19,305 nt of DNA from Prevotellaceae bacterium UBA1710 (GCA_002317355.1 DCJC01000032.1:1-19305), one strand, 5' to 3'; shown: positions 7,308 to 16,614, counted from the first letter of the stretch. Translations and numbers: made by a program. The notes: generated from the sequence alone by a model not told the origin.

Positions 7308-8906
7308 GTGGCAGATACAAAGTACATATTCGTAACGGGCGGCGTAGTTTCGTCCCTCGGTAAAGGTATCATTTCGTCTTCAATCGGTAAGTTGCTGCAG
7401 GCTCGCGGCTACAAGATTACCATCCAGAAGTTCGACCCGTACATCAACATCGACCCAGGTACGCTCAATCCTTATGAGCATGGAGAGTGCTACGTGACAG
7501 CTGACGGTATGGAGACCGACCTCGACCTCGGTCACTACGAGCGATTCACTGGCATCCAGACAACCCGCGCCAACTCAATGACCACGGGACGTATTTACAA
7601 GTCTGTTATCGACAAGGAGCGTCGCGGCGACTATCTCGGCAAGACTATCCAGGTCGTTCCTCATATCACAGACGAGATTAAGCGCTGCATCAAGTACCTC
7701 GGTACAAAGGGCCAGTACGATTTCGTCATCACTGAGATTGGTGGTACAATCGGTGACATCGAGAGTGCACCTTTCCTTGAGGCTATCCGTCAGCTCCGTT
7801 GGGAGATGGGACGCAATGCCATCAACGTTCACCTCACATACGTGCCTTACCTCAAGGCTGCAGGTGAGCTCAAGACCAAGCCTACACAGCACTCCGTTAA
7901 GGAACTGCAGTCAGTAGGTATTCAGCCAGACATCCTCGTTCTCCGCACAGAGAAGCATCTCTCTGACGGTGTTCGCATGAAGGTGGCTTCATTCTGTAAC
8001 GTTGACCTCGAGTGCGTGGTTCAGTCAGAAGACCTCCCAAGCATCTACGAGGTACCAGTAAGCATGCAGCAACAGGGACTCGACGCAGCCATCCTCCGCA
8101 AGCTTGCCATCCCAGTAGGCGAGACACCAGCTCTCGGACCTTGGAAGTCATACCTCGAGCGCCGTCGCAATGCGCAGGAAGAGGTGCATATCGGTCTTGT
8201 TGGAAAATACGACCTTCAGGACGCATACAAGTCAATCCGCGAGTCACTTCTCCATGCAGGTGTGTACAATGACCGTAAGACAGTCATCACATACATCAAC
8301 TCAGAGCATATCACAAAGGAGAACGTGGCAGAGAAGCTCGCTGGTCAGGATGGTATCCTCATCTGCCCAGGCTTCGGACATCGTGGCATCGAGGGTAAAA
8401 TCATCGCTGCACAATACACTCGTGAGAACGACATCCCTACATTCGGCATCTGCCTCGGTATGCAGATGATTGTTATCGAGTTCGCCCGCAACGTGCTCGG
8501 CTATCAGGATGCCAACTCTCGCGAAATGGACGAGAAGACAACCCATAATGTCATCGACATAATGGAAGACCAGAAGAATATCTCTAACATGGGTGGTACC
8601 ATGCGTCTCGGTGCCTACGACTGCGAACTCCGTCAGGGTTCACGCACACAGGCTATATACAACGCAGAGGAGATTCAGGAGCGCCACCGCCATCGTTATG
8701 AGTTCAACAACCAATATATAAAGGAATACGAGCAGAACGGCATGCAATGCGTGGGTCGAAACCCAGAGTCAGACCTCATCGAGATTGTTGAGATACCAGA
8801 GCTCAAATGGTACATCGGAACACAGTTCCACCCTGAGTACCAGAGCACTGTGCTCAAGCCTCATCCGCTGTTCCTTGACTTTGTCAAAACATGCATAAAC
8901 AAATAA
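7308..8906 (+). CDS. pyrG: CTP synthase
   Basis: A 532-residue CTP synthase, close to the usual length of about 540. It makes CTP from UTP with ATP and glutamine-derived ammonia in the cytoplasm. The N-terminal synthetase domain begins KYIFVTGGVVSSLGKGI (residues 5-21), with the P-loop-like segment for ATP. DPYINIDPGTLNPYEHGE follows from about residue 43. The C-terminal class I glutamine amidotransferase domain has its nucleophile in FGICLGMQ (Cys382) and the rest of the triad in FHPEY (His508, Glu510). Translation starts at GTG (7308). This is preferred because the MADTKYIFVTGG beginning matches the family N-terminus exactly and there is no ATG nearby. It is followed after 8 bases by yidC, so the two are co-transcribed. 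Confidence 0.98.
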   Translation: MADTKYIFVTGGVVSSLGKGIISSSIGKLLQARGYKITIQKFDPYINIDPGTLNPYEHGECYVTADGMETDLDLGHYERFTGIQTTRANSMTTGRIYKSVIDKERRGDYLGKTIQVVPHITDEIKRCIKYLGTKGQYDFVITEIGGTIGDIESAPFLEAIRQLRWEMGRNAINVHLTYVPYLKAAGELKTKPTQHSVKELQSVGIQPDILVLRTEKHLSDGVRMKVASFCNVDLECVVQSEDLPSIYEVPVSMQQQGLDAAILRKLAIPVGETPALGPWKSYLERRRNAQEEVHIGLVGKYDLQDAYKSIRESLLHAGVYNDRKTVITYINSEHITKENVAEKLAGQDGILICPGFGHRGIEGKIIAAQYTRENDIPTFGICLGMQMIVIEFARNVLGYQDANSREMDEKTTHNVIDIMEDQKNISNMGGTMRLGAYDCELRQGSRTQAIYNAEEIQERHRHRYEFNNQYIKEYEQNGMQCVGRNPESDLIEIVEIPELKWYIGTQFHPEYQSTVLKPHPLFLDFVKTCINK

Positions 8907-8914
8907 AATTATAA

Positions 8915-10828
8915 ATGGATAAAAACACTATCACAGGCTTTGTACTCATTGCCATTGTACTTTTCGGATTCAGCTGGTTCAGCCGTCCATCCGAGGAGGA
9001 AATCCGTGCACAGCGTCAGCAGGACTCTATTGCTGCTGTAACACAGGAGAAGAAGGAAATTGAGCGCAAGCAAGCGGAAGCAAAGAAACTCGCACAGGCA
9101 AAGGCTGCCCTTGAAGATTCAACAGTCCTTTTCTATTCAGCCCTCAATGGTAAGGCTCAGGATGTAGTTCTCGAGAACGAGAAGGTGGCTCTCACTTTCA
9201 GCACCAAGGGCGCAACAGTAAACAAGGCTGTTGTAAAGAACTTCACTGACCGCAACGGCAAGAAGGATGTAACTCTCTTCGATGGTAACGACCAAGAGCT
9301 CAACTACATCCTCGTAGCCAAGCAGATGAATATCTCAACTCAGGACTTGTACTTCACACCTACAGCCCAGACAAAGTCATCAGTGACTTTCGTGGCTAAG
9401 GCAGCAGAAGGCAAGACACTCGAGATTTCATACTCACTCGGCAAGGACTACCTGCTCAGTTGCTCTATCAAGGCAAACGGCATGGCTGGTCTCTTCGACC
9501 CAAGCCAGTCTTCAATCAACATCAACTGGAAGGACCGTGTACGTCAGCAGGAGAAGGGATTCACATTCGAGAATAACCGCTCAGCCCTTACCTATCACTT
9601 CTCTGACGGCAGCACAGACTACCTCACCGAGACAAAGAAATACACTGATGAGGCAATCGAGGAGAAGACTGACTGGATAGCATTCAAGAACCAGTTCTTC
9701 TCTGCCGTGATGATTTCAAAGACTGACTTTGCTGACAACGCACTCCTCACTTCTATTCCTTATGAGAAAGAAGAGATTGACGGCTACCTCAAGCAGTATG
9801 AGGCAAAGCTCAAGACAGCGTTTGACCCATCAGGTGTAACACCTACACAGTTTGAGTTCTACTATGGACCTAACGATTTCCGTCTTCTCCAGAGCGTAGA
9901 AGAGGAGTCTGCATTCGGCAAAGACCTCGAACTTGAGCGCCTCGTATATCTCGGATGGCCTCTGCTCCGCTATATCAACCGCTGGTTCACTCTCTATCTC
10001 TTCGACTGGCTCCGCAGCATGGCAATACCTATGGGTATCGTGCTCATTCTCATCACATTGATTCTGAAGGCCATCACCTTCCCTATGGTGAAGAAGAGCT
10101 ATATGTCAAGTGCCAAGATGCGCGTTCTTCGTCCAAAGCTCGACGAGGCAACAAAGCAGTATGACAAGCCAGAAGACCAGATGCAGAAGCAGCAGGCTAT
10201 GATGCAGCTCTACTCAGAGTATGGCGTGAGCCCACTCTCAGGCTGTCTTCCAATGCTCATTCAGATGCCTATCTGGATTGCGATGTTCAACTTCGTGCCA
10301 AACGCTATCCAGCTCCGTGGTGAGTCTTTCCTTTGGATGGACGACCTCTCAGCATACGACCCAATTCTTGAGTGGGGCACTAATATCTGGCTCATCGGCG
10401 ACCACCTGTCACTCACCTGTATCCTCTTCTGCGTGGCAAACCTCCTCTACTCTTGGATGTCAATGCGCCAGCAGCGTGACCAGATGGTAGGCCAGCAGGC
10501 TGAGCAGATGAAGATGATGCAGTACATGATGTTCCTCATGCCACTGATGTTCTTCTTCATCTTCAACGACTACTCATCAGGTCTTAACTTCTACTACTTC
10601 ATATCATTGTTCTGCTCAGCAGCCATCATGTGGGTTCTCCGCAAGACAACAAATGAAGAGAAACTCCTTGCTATCCTTGAGGCTAAGCGCGCCGAGAACA
10701 AGGCTAACCCTAACCGCAAGATGAGTGGCCTCGCAGCACGTATGCAGGCTATGCAGAAGGAAGCTGAGGAACTCCGTAAGAAGCGTGAGGAACTTGCAAG
10801 AAAGAACGCACGCCTCAGAGGTGAATAA
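8915..10828 (+). CDS. yidC: Membrane protein insertase YidC
   Basis: A 637-residue YidC/Oxa1-family insertase of Gram-negative type, which inserts inner-membrane proteins alone or with SecYEG. A first transmembrane helix at residues 7-21 (GFVLIAIVLFGFSWF) is followed by a coiled, Lys/Glu-rich stretch and a large periplasmic domain (about 60-350). The conserved core starts at residue 369 (MAIPMGIVLILITLILKAIT), with the cytoplasmic hairpin KMRVLRPKLDEATKQY and the signature SPLSGCLPMLIQMPIWIAMF. The groove position that is Arg366 in E. coli YidC appears to be Lys385 here. The C-terminus (about 590-637) is a highly basic Lys/Arg/Glu helical tail suited to ribosome contact. The start is 8 bases after the pyrG stop, so it is in the same operon. 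Confidence 0.97.
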   Translation: MDKNTITGFVLIAIVLFGFSWFSRPSEEEIRAQRQQDSIAAVTQEKKEIERKQAEAKKLAQAKAALEDSTVLFYSALNGKAQDVVLENEKVALTFSTKGATVNKAVVKNFTDRNGKKDVTLFDGNDQELNYILVAKQMNISTQDLYFTPTAQTKSSVTFVAKAAEGKTLEISYSLGKDYLLSCSIKANGMAGLFDPSQSSININWKDRVRQQEKGFTFENNRSALTYHFSDGSTDYLTETKKYTDEAIEEKTDWIAFKNQFFSAVMISKTDFADNALLTSIPYEKEEIDGYLKQYEAKLKTAFDPSGVTPTQFEFYYGPNDFRLLQSVEEESAFGKDLELERLVYLGWPLLRYINRWFTLYLFDWLRSMAIPMGIVLILITLILKAITFPMVKKSYMSSAKMRVLRPKLDEATKQYDKPEDQMQKQQAMMQLYSEYGVSPLSGCLPMLIQMPIWIAMFNFVPNAIQLRGESFLWMDDLSAYDPILEWGTNIWLIGDHLSLTCILFCVANLLYSWMSMRQQRDQMVGQQAEQMKMMQYMMFLMPLMFFFIFNDYSSGLNFYYFISLFCSAAIMWVLRKTTNEEKLLAILEAKRAENKANPNRKMSGLAARMQAMQKEAEELRKKREELARKNARLRGE

Positions 10829-10842
10829 GAATTAAGAAATAA

Positions 10843-10957
10843 AAAATAAGAAATAAAAATACTGCAACACAAAGGGCAGAACGGTACCTTGCCACCGTTC
10901 CCTGCCATTTTTGGCAGGGTAATGCTTTCTCCCGCGCATATTTTTATTTCTTATTTT
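10843..10957. terminator. Large branched stem-loop after yidC
   Basis: A perfect 19-bp A+T stem (10843-10861 with 10939-10957) encloses smaller hairpins. These include the perfect 8-bp stem CCCTGCCA/TGGCAGGG with a TTTT loop (10900-10919), and before it an ACGGT/ACCGT stem. The outer right arm is T-rich. It begins 14 bases after the yidC stop and probably ends the pyrG-yidC transcript. A small inverted-repeat element is an alternative reading. Confidence 0.55.
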
Positions 10958-11060
10958 CTAACTACCCACCTTTCATTTTTATTCTTTCAAGATTTGAAAA
11001 ACAATTAGTACGATACCATGTTTATAAAAAGGGGCAATCCCTTATCCCCCACAAGAAAAT

Positions 11061-13271
11061 ATGTTAAAGATAATTGCACTTACCGCCCTTATGGCTACAA
11101 CCCTTTCTACCGCTCCTGCCGATGCTAAGGTTAATATCGGCAAGAACGAAATAACTCTCAACAGCAATCTTATGACTCCTGAGGCTCTCTGGGCTATGGG
11201 AAGAATCGGTAGCGTCACCGCCTCTCCAGACGGCTCAAAGATTGCCTATACCGTATCTTATTACAGCGTGAAGGAGAATGCCTCTCACACGGTTATCTAT
11301 GTGATGAATGCCGATGGTTCTGCCAATCGCCAGCTCACTACTTCTGCCGATTCTGAGGTTGAGCCAGCATGGTTACAGACAGCCGATGGTAACGTCATTG
11401 CCTTCCTCACCAATGGACAGATATGGACTATGAACGACGATGGAAGCAACCGCAAGCAGCTTACCAAGGATGAAAACGACATTGAGGGCTTTAAGTTCTC
11501 TCCTGACGGCAAGCAGGTCATCATAGTCAAGTCTCTGCCTTTCCATGAGATTATCCAGAAGAATCCTGATGACCTCCCTAAGGCTACAGGCCGTAAGATA
11601 ACCGACCTCATGTATCGTCATTGGGACCACTACGTAGAGTCCATCCAGCACCCATTCCTCGCATCTGTTTCAGAAGATGGCACAATCGCTACTGCCAATG
11701 CAAAGGACATCCTCGCAGGTGAGCCTTATGAATGTCCAGGCGAGCCATTCGGCGGCATGGAGCAAATTAACTGGAGTCCAGACTCAAAATCAATAGCATA
11801 CACATGCCGTAAGAAGACTGGTCGTGACTACGCCGTCTCTACGGATACAGATATCTTCCTTTATGATGTAGCAACTGGCAATACACGCAACCTCTGCAAG
11901 CCTGCCGACTATAAGGCTCCAGCCATCGACTACACCAAGACTCTTGCCACACAGAGCGTGAACAAGGCTTCTTCCGACATCAACCTCGGATATGACATCA
12001 ACCCTCAGTTCTCTCCTGACGGCACTTACGTTGCATGGCAGAGCATGGCTCGCGACGGCTATGAATCTGACCGCAACCGCCTCTGCATCTACACTCTTAC
12101 CGACGGCTCAAAGAAATACGTCACTGAGGCTTTCGACTCTAACGTAGATGACTACTGCTGGACAGCCGATTCACACACTCTCTACTTCATAGGTGTATGG
12201 CACGGATGCGAGAATATGTATCGCACCGACCTCAACGGCAACGTAGAGCAGATTACCAACGACTGGGCAGACTTCGGTTCACTGCAGATGCTCGGCGACA
12301 AGAAAGGCAGTATCATCGCAACTCGCCATTCCTTCTCTGCACCTGACGATATCTACCTCGTAACTCCTCCAAAGGCAGTTAAGCAGAAGGGCAACAACAC
12401 GCTCACTCTCTCTGCAAAGTTCGCTACAGCAACTCAACTAACAAAGGAGAACGAGCATATCCTTTCAAAGCTCTCTCTCGGTAAAGTGCAGCAGCGTTGG
12501 GTAAAGACAACCGATGGCAAGGAAGAACTTGTATGGATTATCCTGCCATCCAACTTTGATGAAAACAAGAAGTACCCTACCCTTCTTTTCTGCGAGGGCG
12601 GTCCACAGAGCCCGGTATCTCAGTTCTGGTCTTACAGATGGAACTTCCAGATTATGGCAGCCAACGGATACGTAATCGTAGCACCTAACCGCCGCGGTCT
12701 CCCTGGCTTCGGAAGTGAGTGGAACGAGAAGGTATCAGGCGACTGGACAGGTCAGTGTATGGATGACTATCTCTCTGCCATCGATGATGCCTGCACACTG
12801 CCATTTGTTGATAAGGACAAGCTCGGCTGCGTAGGTGCAAGTTTCGGAGGTTTCTCTGTCTATTACCTTGCTTCTCACCACGACAAGCGCTTCAAGGCAT
12901 TCATCTCTCACGATGGCGCTTTCAACCTCGAATCAATGTACACCGACACAGAGGAGGCTTGGTTCAGTAACTGGGAGTACGATGATGCCTACTGGAACAA
13001 GGACGCTACCGAGCGTGCAAAGAAGACATACGCCAACTCTCCTCATAAGTTCGTTGATAAGTGGGACACCCCAATTCTCTGCATTCACGGTGAGAAAGAT
13101 TACCGCATCAACGCCAACCAAGGCTTTGGAGCATTCAACGCTGCACGTATGCGTGGCATCCCTGCCGAACTTCTCATCTTCCCTGATGAGAATCACTGGG
13201 TGCTCAAGCCTCAGAATGGTGTTCTCTGGCAACGCACCTTCTTCGAGTGGTTGGAGAAGTGGCTAAAATAG
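11061..13271 (+). CDS. Secreted S9 serine peptidase, dipeptidyl-peptidase 5-like
   Basis: A 736-residue prolyl-oligopeptidase-family (S9) peptidase. A signal peptide with an ADA cleavage site at residues 20-22 sends it to the periplasm. Residues of about 50-440 form a beta-propeller with repeated PD40-type strands (KFSPDGKQVI, NWSPDSKSIAY, QFSPDGTYVAW). The alpha/beta-hydrolase domain carries Ser594 in GASFGGF, Asp680 in HGEKDYRI and His712 in DENHWV, a complete triad. Their spacing (86 and 32 residues) is like that of DPP5 enzymes of Bacteroidales, which release dipeptides with Ala or hydrophobic residues at P1. That specificity is inferred. The start at 11061 is chosen for the intact signal peptide. 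The MFS and POT transporters downstream suggest use of peptides as nutrients. Acylaminoacyl-peptidase-like activity is the main alternative. Confidence 0.93.
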   Translation: MLKIIALTALMATTLSTAPADAKVNIGKNEITLNSNLMTPEALWAMGRIGSVTASPDGSKIAYTVSYYSVKENASHTVIYVMNADGSANRQLTTSADSEVEPAWLQTADGNVIAFLTNGQIWTMNDDGSNRKQLTKDENDIEGFKFSPDGKQVIIVKSLPFHEIIQKNPDDLPKATGRKITDLMYRHWDHYVESIQHPFLASVSEDGTIATANAKDILAGEPYECPGEPFGGMEQINWSPDSKSIAYTCRKKTGRDYAVSTDTDIFLYDVATGNTRNLCKPADYKAPAIDYTKTLATQSVNKASSDINLGYDINPQFSPDGTYVAWQSMARDGYESDRNRLCIYTLTDGSKKYVTEAFDSNVDDYCWTADSHTLYFIGVWHGCENMYRTDLNGNVEQITNDWADFGSLQMLGDKKGSIIATRHSFSAPDDIYLVTPPKAVKQKGNNTLTLSAKFATATQLTKENEHILSKLSLGKVQQRWVKTTDGKEELVWIILPSNFDENKKYPTLLFCEGGPQSPVSQFWSYRWNFQIMAANGYVIVAPNRRGLPGFGSEWNEKVSGDWTGQCMDDYLSAIDDACTLPFVDKDKLGCVGASFGGFSVYYLASHHDKRFKAFISHDGAFNLESMYTDTEEAWFSNWEYDDAYWNKDATERAKKTYANSPHKFVDKWDTPILCIHGEKDYRINANQGFGAFNAARMRGIPAELLIFPDENHWVLKPQNGVLWQRTFFEWLEKWLK

Positions 13272-13284
13272 AAGCCCACCCAGT

Positions 13285-13328
13285 CCCTCCCAAAGGGAGG
13301 GTTCCTCCCTCCTTCCCCCTCAAGGGGG
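13285..13328. repeat. GC-rich intergenic hairpin island
   Basis: CCCTCCC/GGGAGGG with an AAA loop (13285-13301) is followed by CCCCCT/AGGGGG with a CA loop (13315-13328). It begins 14 bases after the peptidase stop codon and may act as its terminator. It resembles the islands at 5694 and 18674. The rest of the gap to 13460 shows no clear promoter. Confidence 0.5.
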
Positions 13329-13460
13329 AGTAGTTAGTATTTTCTATTACAATCTACAGACAACTATCTTTAATATAAACCATTACTATAATACATCCTT
13401 CCCTTTGGGAGATTTGTCGCTAGACCCTTCGACCTAAGGAGAAAAGGCTTGGTTAGGCTT

Positions 13461-14825
13461 ATGGAAAAACTCAGCAACTCACCAGCAGCACGCTGGACAG
13501 CCCTTGTCATCGTATCAGTAACGATGATGTTCGGCTATTTCTTTACAGATGTAATGTCACCTCTCGAGCCATTGCTCACCGCCTCTAAGGGCGCAGAAAA
13601 CGGCTTTGGGCTCGGATGGTCGTCAAGTGAATACGGATGGTTCTCAGGCGCATACGGACTTATGAACGTATATCTCCTGCTGCTCTTCTTCGGCGGAATC
13701 ATTCTCGACAAGTTCGGCATACGCTTCACTGGTCTCACCTCCACCATCCTCATGTTCGGTGGTGCCTTAATAAAGTGGTGGGCAGTAAGCACCGACTTCG
13801 CAGGTGCAACTATCTGGGTACCATTCGGCGGCGACGTACAGGCACAGGTTGCCTATGCAGGTCTCGGTTTCGCCATCTTCGGAGTAGGCTGCGAGATAGC
13901 AGGTATCACCGTGTCAAAGGTTATCGTGAAATGGTTCACTGGTCATGAGATGGCACTCGCCATGGGACTTCAGGTTGCACTCGCACGAATCGGTACTGCA
14001 CTCGCTCTCGCTGCATCACTACCTATGGCAAAAGCTATGGGAGGCGTTAGCGCATCAGTCGGACTCGGAGCAGCCTGCCTATGCATCGGCATGATTTCCT
14101 TCATCGTCTATAACGTGATGGACAGAAAAGAAGATGCAGCATCAGCATCCGCAACTACCGAAACTGAAGACGGCTTCAAGTTCAGTGACCTGAAGATTCT
14201 CTTCCTCAACCCAGGCTTCTGGTGCATCACCGTACTCTGCCTCATGTTCTACGCAGGTGTCTTCCCATTCCTGAAGTTTGCCACCAAACTCATGGTGTTC
14301 AAGTATAGCGTTGACCCAGACCTTGCAGGTCTCATCCCAGCAATGCTCCCATTCGGCACTATCTTCCTCACACCATTCTTCGGAAGCATCTACGACAAAT
14401 ACGGCAAGGGTGCAACACTCATGCTCGTGGGCAGTGTTCTCCTCACGCTCGTACATATCACCTTCGCATTGCCAGTCAACAACTGGGTGCTTGCCATCGC
14501 CGTGATGATAGTACTCGGCATCGCTTTCGGTCTCGTACCATCCGCTATGTGGCCATCAGTACCGAAGATTATCCCTATGAAGCTTCTCGGCACAGCCTAC
14601 GCTCTCATCTTCTACATCCAGAACATTGGTCTCTCTATGGTTCCAATGTGGATTGGTTCAGTAAACGAGCGTAACACCGACGCATCAGGCTTCATCGACT
14701 ACACCGAGTCAATGGCTATCTTCGCAGGCTTCGGCATCTTCGCCATCATCATCTCTTCCCTCCTCATGATGCTTGATAAGAAGAACGGCTACGGTCTGCA
14801 GAAGCCGAATGTGAAGTCTGAATAA
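13461..14825 (+). CDS. MFS transporter, NarK/MFSD1-like appearance
   Basis: A 454-residue 12-helix transporter of the major facilitator superfamily. Helix 1 starts near residue 13 (WTALVIVSVTMMFGYFFTDVMSPL). A motif-A-like loop, LDKFGIRFTG, is at about 82-91. A charged central loop (DRKEDAASASATTETEDG, about 218-236) divides the halves. The substrate cannot be read from sequence. Its place between a dipeptide-releasing peptidase and a peptide symporter suggests peptides or amino acids. The ATG at 13461 gives a typical N-terminus (MEKLSNSPAARW), but a TTG at 13449, four codons earlier and in frame, has AAGGAG at 13436-13441 with a 7-base spacer and is a real alternative. The POT gene starts 69 bases after the stop and is probably co-transcribed. 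Confidence 0.88.
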   Translation: MEKLSNSPAARWTALVIVSVTMMFGYFFTDVMSPLEPLLTASKGAENGFGLGWSSSEYGWFSGAYGLMNVYLLLLFFGGIILDKFGIRFTGLTSTILMFGGALIKWWAVSTDFAGATIWVPFGGDVQAQVAYAGLGFAIFGVGCEIAGITVSKVIVKWFTGHEMALAMGLQVALARIGTALALAASLPMAKAMGGVSASVGLGAACLCIGMISFIVYNVMDRKEDAASASATTETEDGFKFSDLKILFLNPGFWCITVLCLMFYAGVFPFLKFATKLMVFKYSVDPDLAGLIPAMLPFGTIFLTPFFGSIYDKYGKGATLMLVGSVLLTLVHITFALPVNNWVLAIAVMIVLGIAFGLVPSAMWPSVPKIIPMKLLGTAYALIFYIQNIGLSMVPMWIGSVNERNTDASGFIDYTESMAIFAGFGIFAIIISSLLMMLDKKNGYGLQKPNVKSE

Positions 14826-14850
14826 CAACCAATCGGTAGATTTCGCCCCC

Positions 14851-14874
14851 AAATTGTCAAATTGTAAATTGTAA
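14851..14874 (+). repeat. Short AAATTGT tandem repeat
   Basis: Three imperfect 8-base units (AAATTGTC, AAATTGTA, AATTGTAA) lie in the 69-base gap between the MFS and POT genes, close to the POT start. They form a low-complexity leader; no promoter element is seen in them. Confidence 0.45.
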
Positions 14875-14894
14875 AATTATAAAATCTGATTTCT

Positions 14895-16421
14895 ATGTTC
14901 GAAGGACAACCTAAAGGTCTATGGACCCTGGCATTAGCCAACACAGGTGAGCGATTCGGTTACTACACCATGCTTGCCGTATTCACACTCTTCCTGCAAG
15001 CCAATTTCGGTTTCGACGAGAAACTTACAAGTACTATCTTCTCGTCATTCCTCATGCTTGTCTATTTCCTCCCTCTCTTCGGAGGTGCACTCGCTGACAA
15101 GATGGGTTACAGCAAACTCGTTACCATCGGTATCTTCATCATGTTTGCCGGTTACGTACTGCTCGCCTTGCCACTTGGCAGCAACTCCATTGCTATGATT
15201 GCTATGGCAGGCGCTCTCGTGCTCGTCAGCATCGGCACAGGCCTCTTCAAGGGAAACCTTCAGGTCATGGTGGGCGACCTCTACAACGATGCCAACTTCT
15301 CGGCAAAGCGTGATGCTGGTTTCTCCCTCTTCTATATGGCTATCAACATCGGTGCTATGTTCGCACCAACAGCAGCCATCAAGATTATGGAGTGGGCACA
15401 GAACTCTCTCGGTGTCAGCGTAGCCGATTCATACCACTACGCATTTGCTGTAGCATGTGCATCACTCGTTGTGTCAATCCTCATATTCTACTTCGGAAAG
15501 GCAACCTACGCACAGGTTATCACTACAACGAAGAAAGACGATAGCAAGTCAGGCAACGATACCACAACAGAAGAACTCACACCAGCTGAGACAAAGGAGC
15601 GCATCATCTGCCTCTGCCTCGTCTTTGCCGTTGTCATCTTCTTCTGGATGGCATTCCATCAGAACGGACTCACACTCACCTTCTTCGCACGCGACTACAC
15701 CACTACCTCATCTACAGGCCTTGAGGCTTTGCAGTTCGATGTAACCAATCTCGTAGCAGCTATCTTCATGGTATTCGGTGCATTCTCACTCTTCCAGGGC
15801 AAGACAGGCAAGGAGAAGGGTATCGGAGCAGCGCTCATCCTTCTGCCATTGGCTTACCTCATCTGGAACTACACACAGCTACCTGCCGAGGGCGTAAAGG
15901 TTGATGCACCTATCTTCCAGCAGTTCAACGCTTGCTTCGTAGTAATGCTCACACCTGTCAGCATCGCTATCTTCAGCTGGCTTAGCAAGAAGGGACTCGA
16001 GCCAAAGGCACCTATGAAGATTGGACTCGGTATGCTCGTTGCAGCAGGAGCATATCTCCTTATGACAATAGGCTCACTCGGTCTTCCTGCACCAGAATAC
16101 GCAGCCGACGGTTCTAACCTCCACATGGCAAACGTATCGCCAAACCTCCTCATCGAGACATATCTTGTACTCACCTTTGCAGAGTTACTCCTCTCTCCTA
16201 TCGGCATCTCATTCGTGTCAAAGGTAGCACCTCCAAAGTTCAAGGGTATGATGATGGGTGGCTGGTTTGTTTCAACCGCCATCGGTAATTTCCTCGTACA
16301 GATTCCAGGTTACCTCTGGGGCAAAGACCTCTATGTAGTATGGGGCACTCTGATGGTTATCTGCCTTGTTGCCGCATTGTTCATCTTCTCTATTATCAAG
16401 AAGCTTAATAAGGTTTCGTAA
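14895..16421 (+). CDS. POT-family peptide transporter
   Basis: A 508-residue proton-dependent oligopeptide transporter (POT/PTR2 family), usual length about 500, expected to import di- and tripeptides across the inner membrane. Helix 1 carries NTGERFGYYTM (residues 16-26), corresponding to the family ExxER motif. The second Glu (Glu19) and Arg20 are kept, but the first Glu is Asn16. The loop and helix FLPLFGGALADKMGYSK (about 58-74) and the PTR2 signature FSLFYMAINIGAMFAP (about 143-158) are well preserved. A hydrophilic stretch (KKDDSKSGNDTTTEELTPAE, about 213-232) lies between the helix bundles. The ATG start gives the expected short N-terminus before helix 1. It follows the MFS gene in the same direction and ends before a strong terminator, completing the peptidase and transporter cluster. 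Confidence 0.92.
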   Translation: MFEGQPKGLWTLALANTGERFGYYTMLAVFTLFLQANFGFDEKLTSTIFSSFLMLVYFLPLFGGALADKMGYSKLVTIGIFIMFAGYVLLALPLGSNSIAMIAMAGALVLVSIGTGLFKGNLQVMVGDLYNDANFSAKRDAGFSLFYMAINIGAMFAPTAAIKIMEWAQNSLGVSVADSYHYAFAVACASLVVSILIFYFGKATYAQVITTTKKDDSKSGNDTTTEELTPAETKERIICLCLVFAVVIFFWMAFHQNGLTLTFFARDYTTTSSTGLEALQFDVTNLVAAIFMVFGAFSLFQGKTGKEKGIGAALILLPLAYLIWNYTQLPAEGVKVDAPIFQQFNACFVVMLTPVSIAIFSWLSKKGLEPKAPMKIGLGMLVAAGAYLLMTIGSLGLPAPEYAADGSNLHMANVSPNLLIETYLVLTFAELLLSPIGISFVSKVAPPKFKGMMMGGWFVSTAIGNFLVQIPGYLWGKDLYVVWGTLMVICLVAALFIFSIIKKLNKVS

Positions 16422-16439
16422 CCCACAATCAATATGAAT

Positions 16440-16476
16440 TTCGGGCTGACTCTTCCACACGAAGAATCAGCCCGAA
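16440..16476 (+). terminator. Intrinsic terminator of the POT gene
   Basis: TTCGGGCTGA-C-TCTTC pairs with GAAGA-A-TCAGCCCGAA over 15 bp with one internal mismatch around a CACAC loop, followed by TGCTTTTATAA. It begins 18 bases after the POT stop codon. Confidence 0.8.
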
Positions 16477-16485
16477 TGCTTTTAT

Positions 16486-16582
16486 AACGTGAGTTCGACG
16501 AATTTGTTAGTCGCTTGATTGATAAGCCCCAACCCTTTATTTTGCTGAATACCAAATATTTGAAATTCATCGAACTCACGTT
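16486..16582. mobile_element. 97-bp MITE-like element with 20-bp inverted ends
   Basis: AACGTGAGTTCGACGAATTT (16486-16505) and the reverse complement of 16563-16582 agree at 19 of 20 positions. The pair encloses 57 bases with no ORF. It sits just beyond the POT terminator. No target duplication is obvious. It is too short to code for a transposase, so it would be non-autonomous. Reading it simply as a long hairpin is the alternative. Confidence 0.55.
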
Positions 16583-16599
16583 AATTAAGTGATAATATG

Positions 16600-16614
16600 T
16601 TTAATACAATCTGT
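16600..16614 (+). repeat. 15-bp direct repeat, left copy
   Basis: TTTAATACAATCTGT occurs here and again in the same orientation at 19159-19173. Both copies lie just outside a hairpin element, and the pair brackets the rhomboid region. The match does not extend further on either side. Confidence 0.4.

Noticed and set aside
13637..13948. 103-codon plus-strand frame within the second MFS gene
   Set aside because: Shifted frame of a conserved membrane protein; Arg/His-rich output typical of a shadow.
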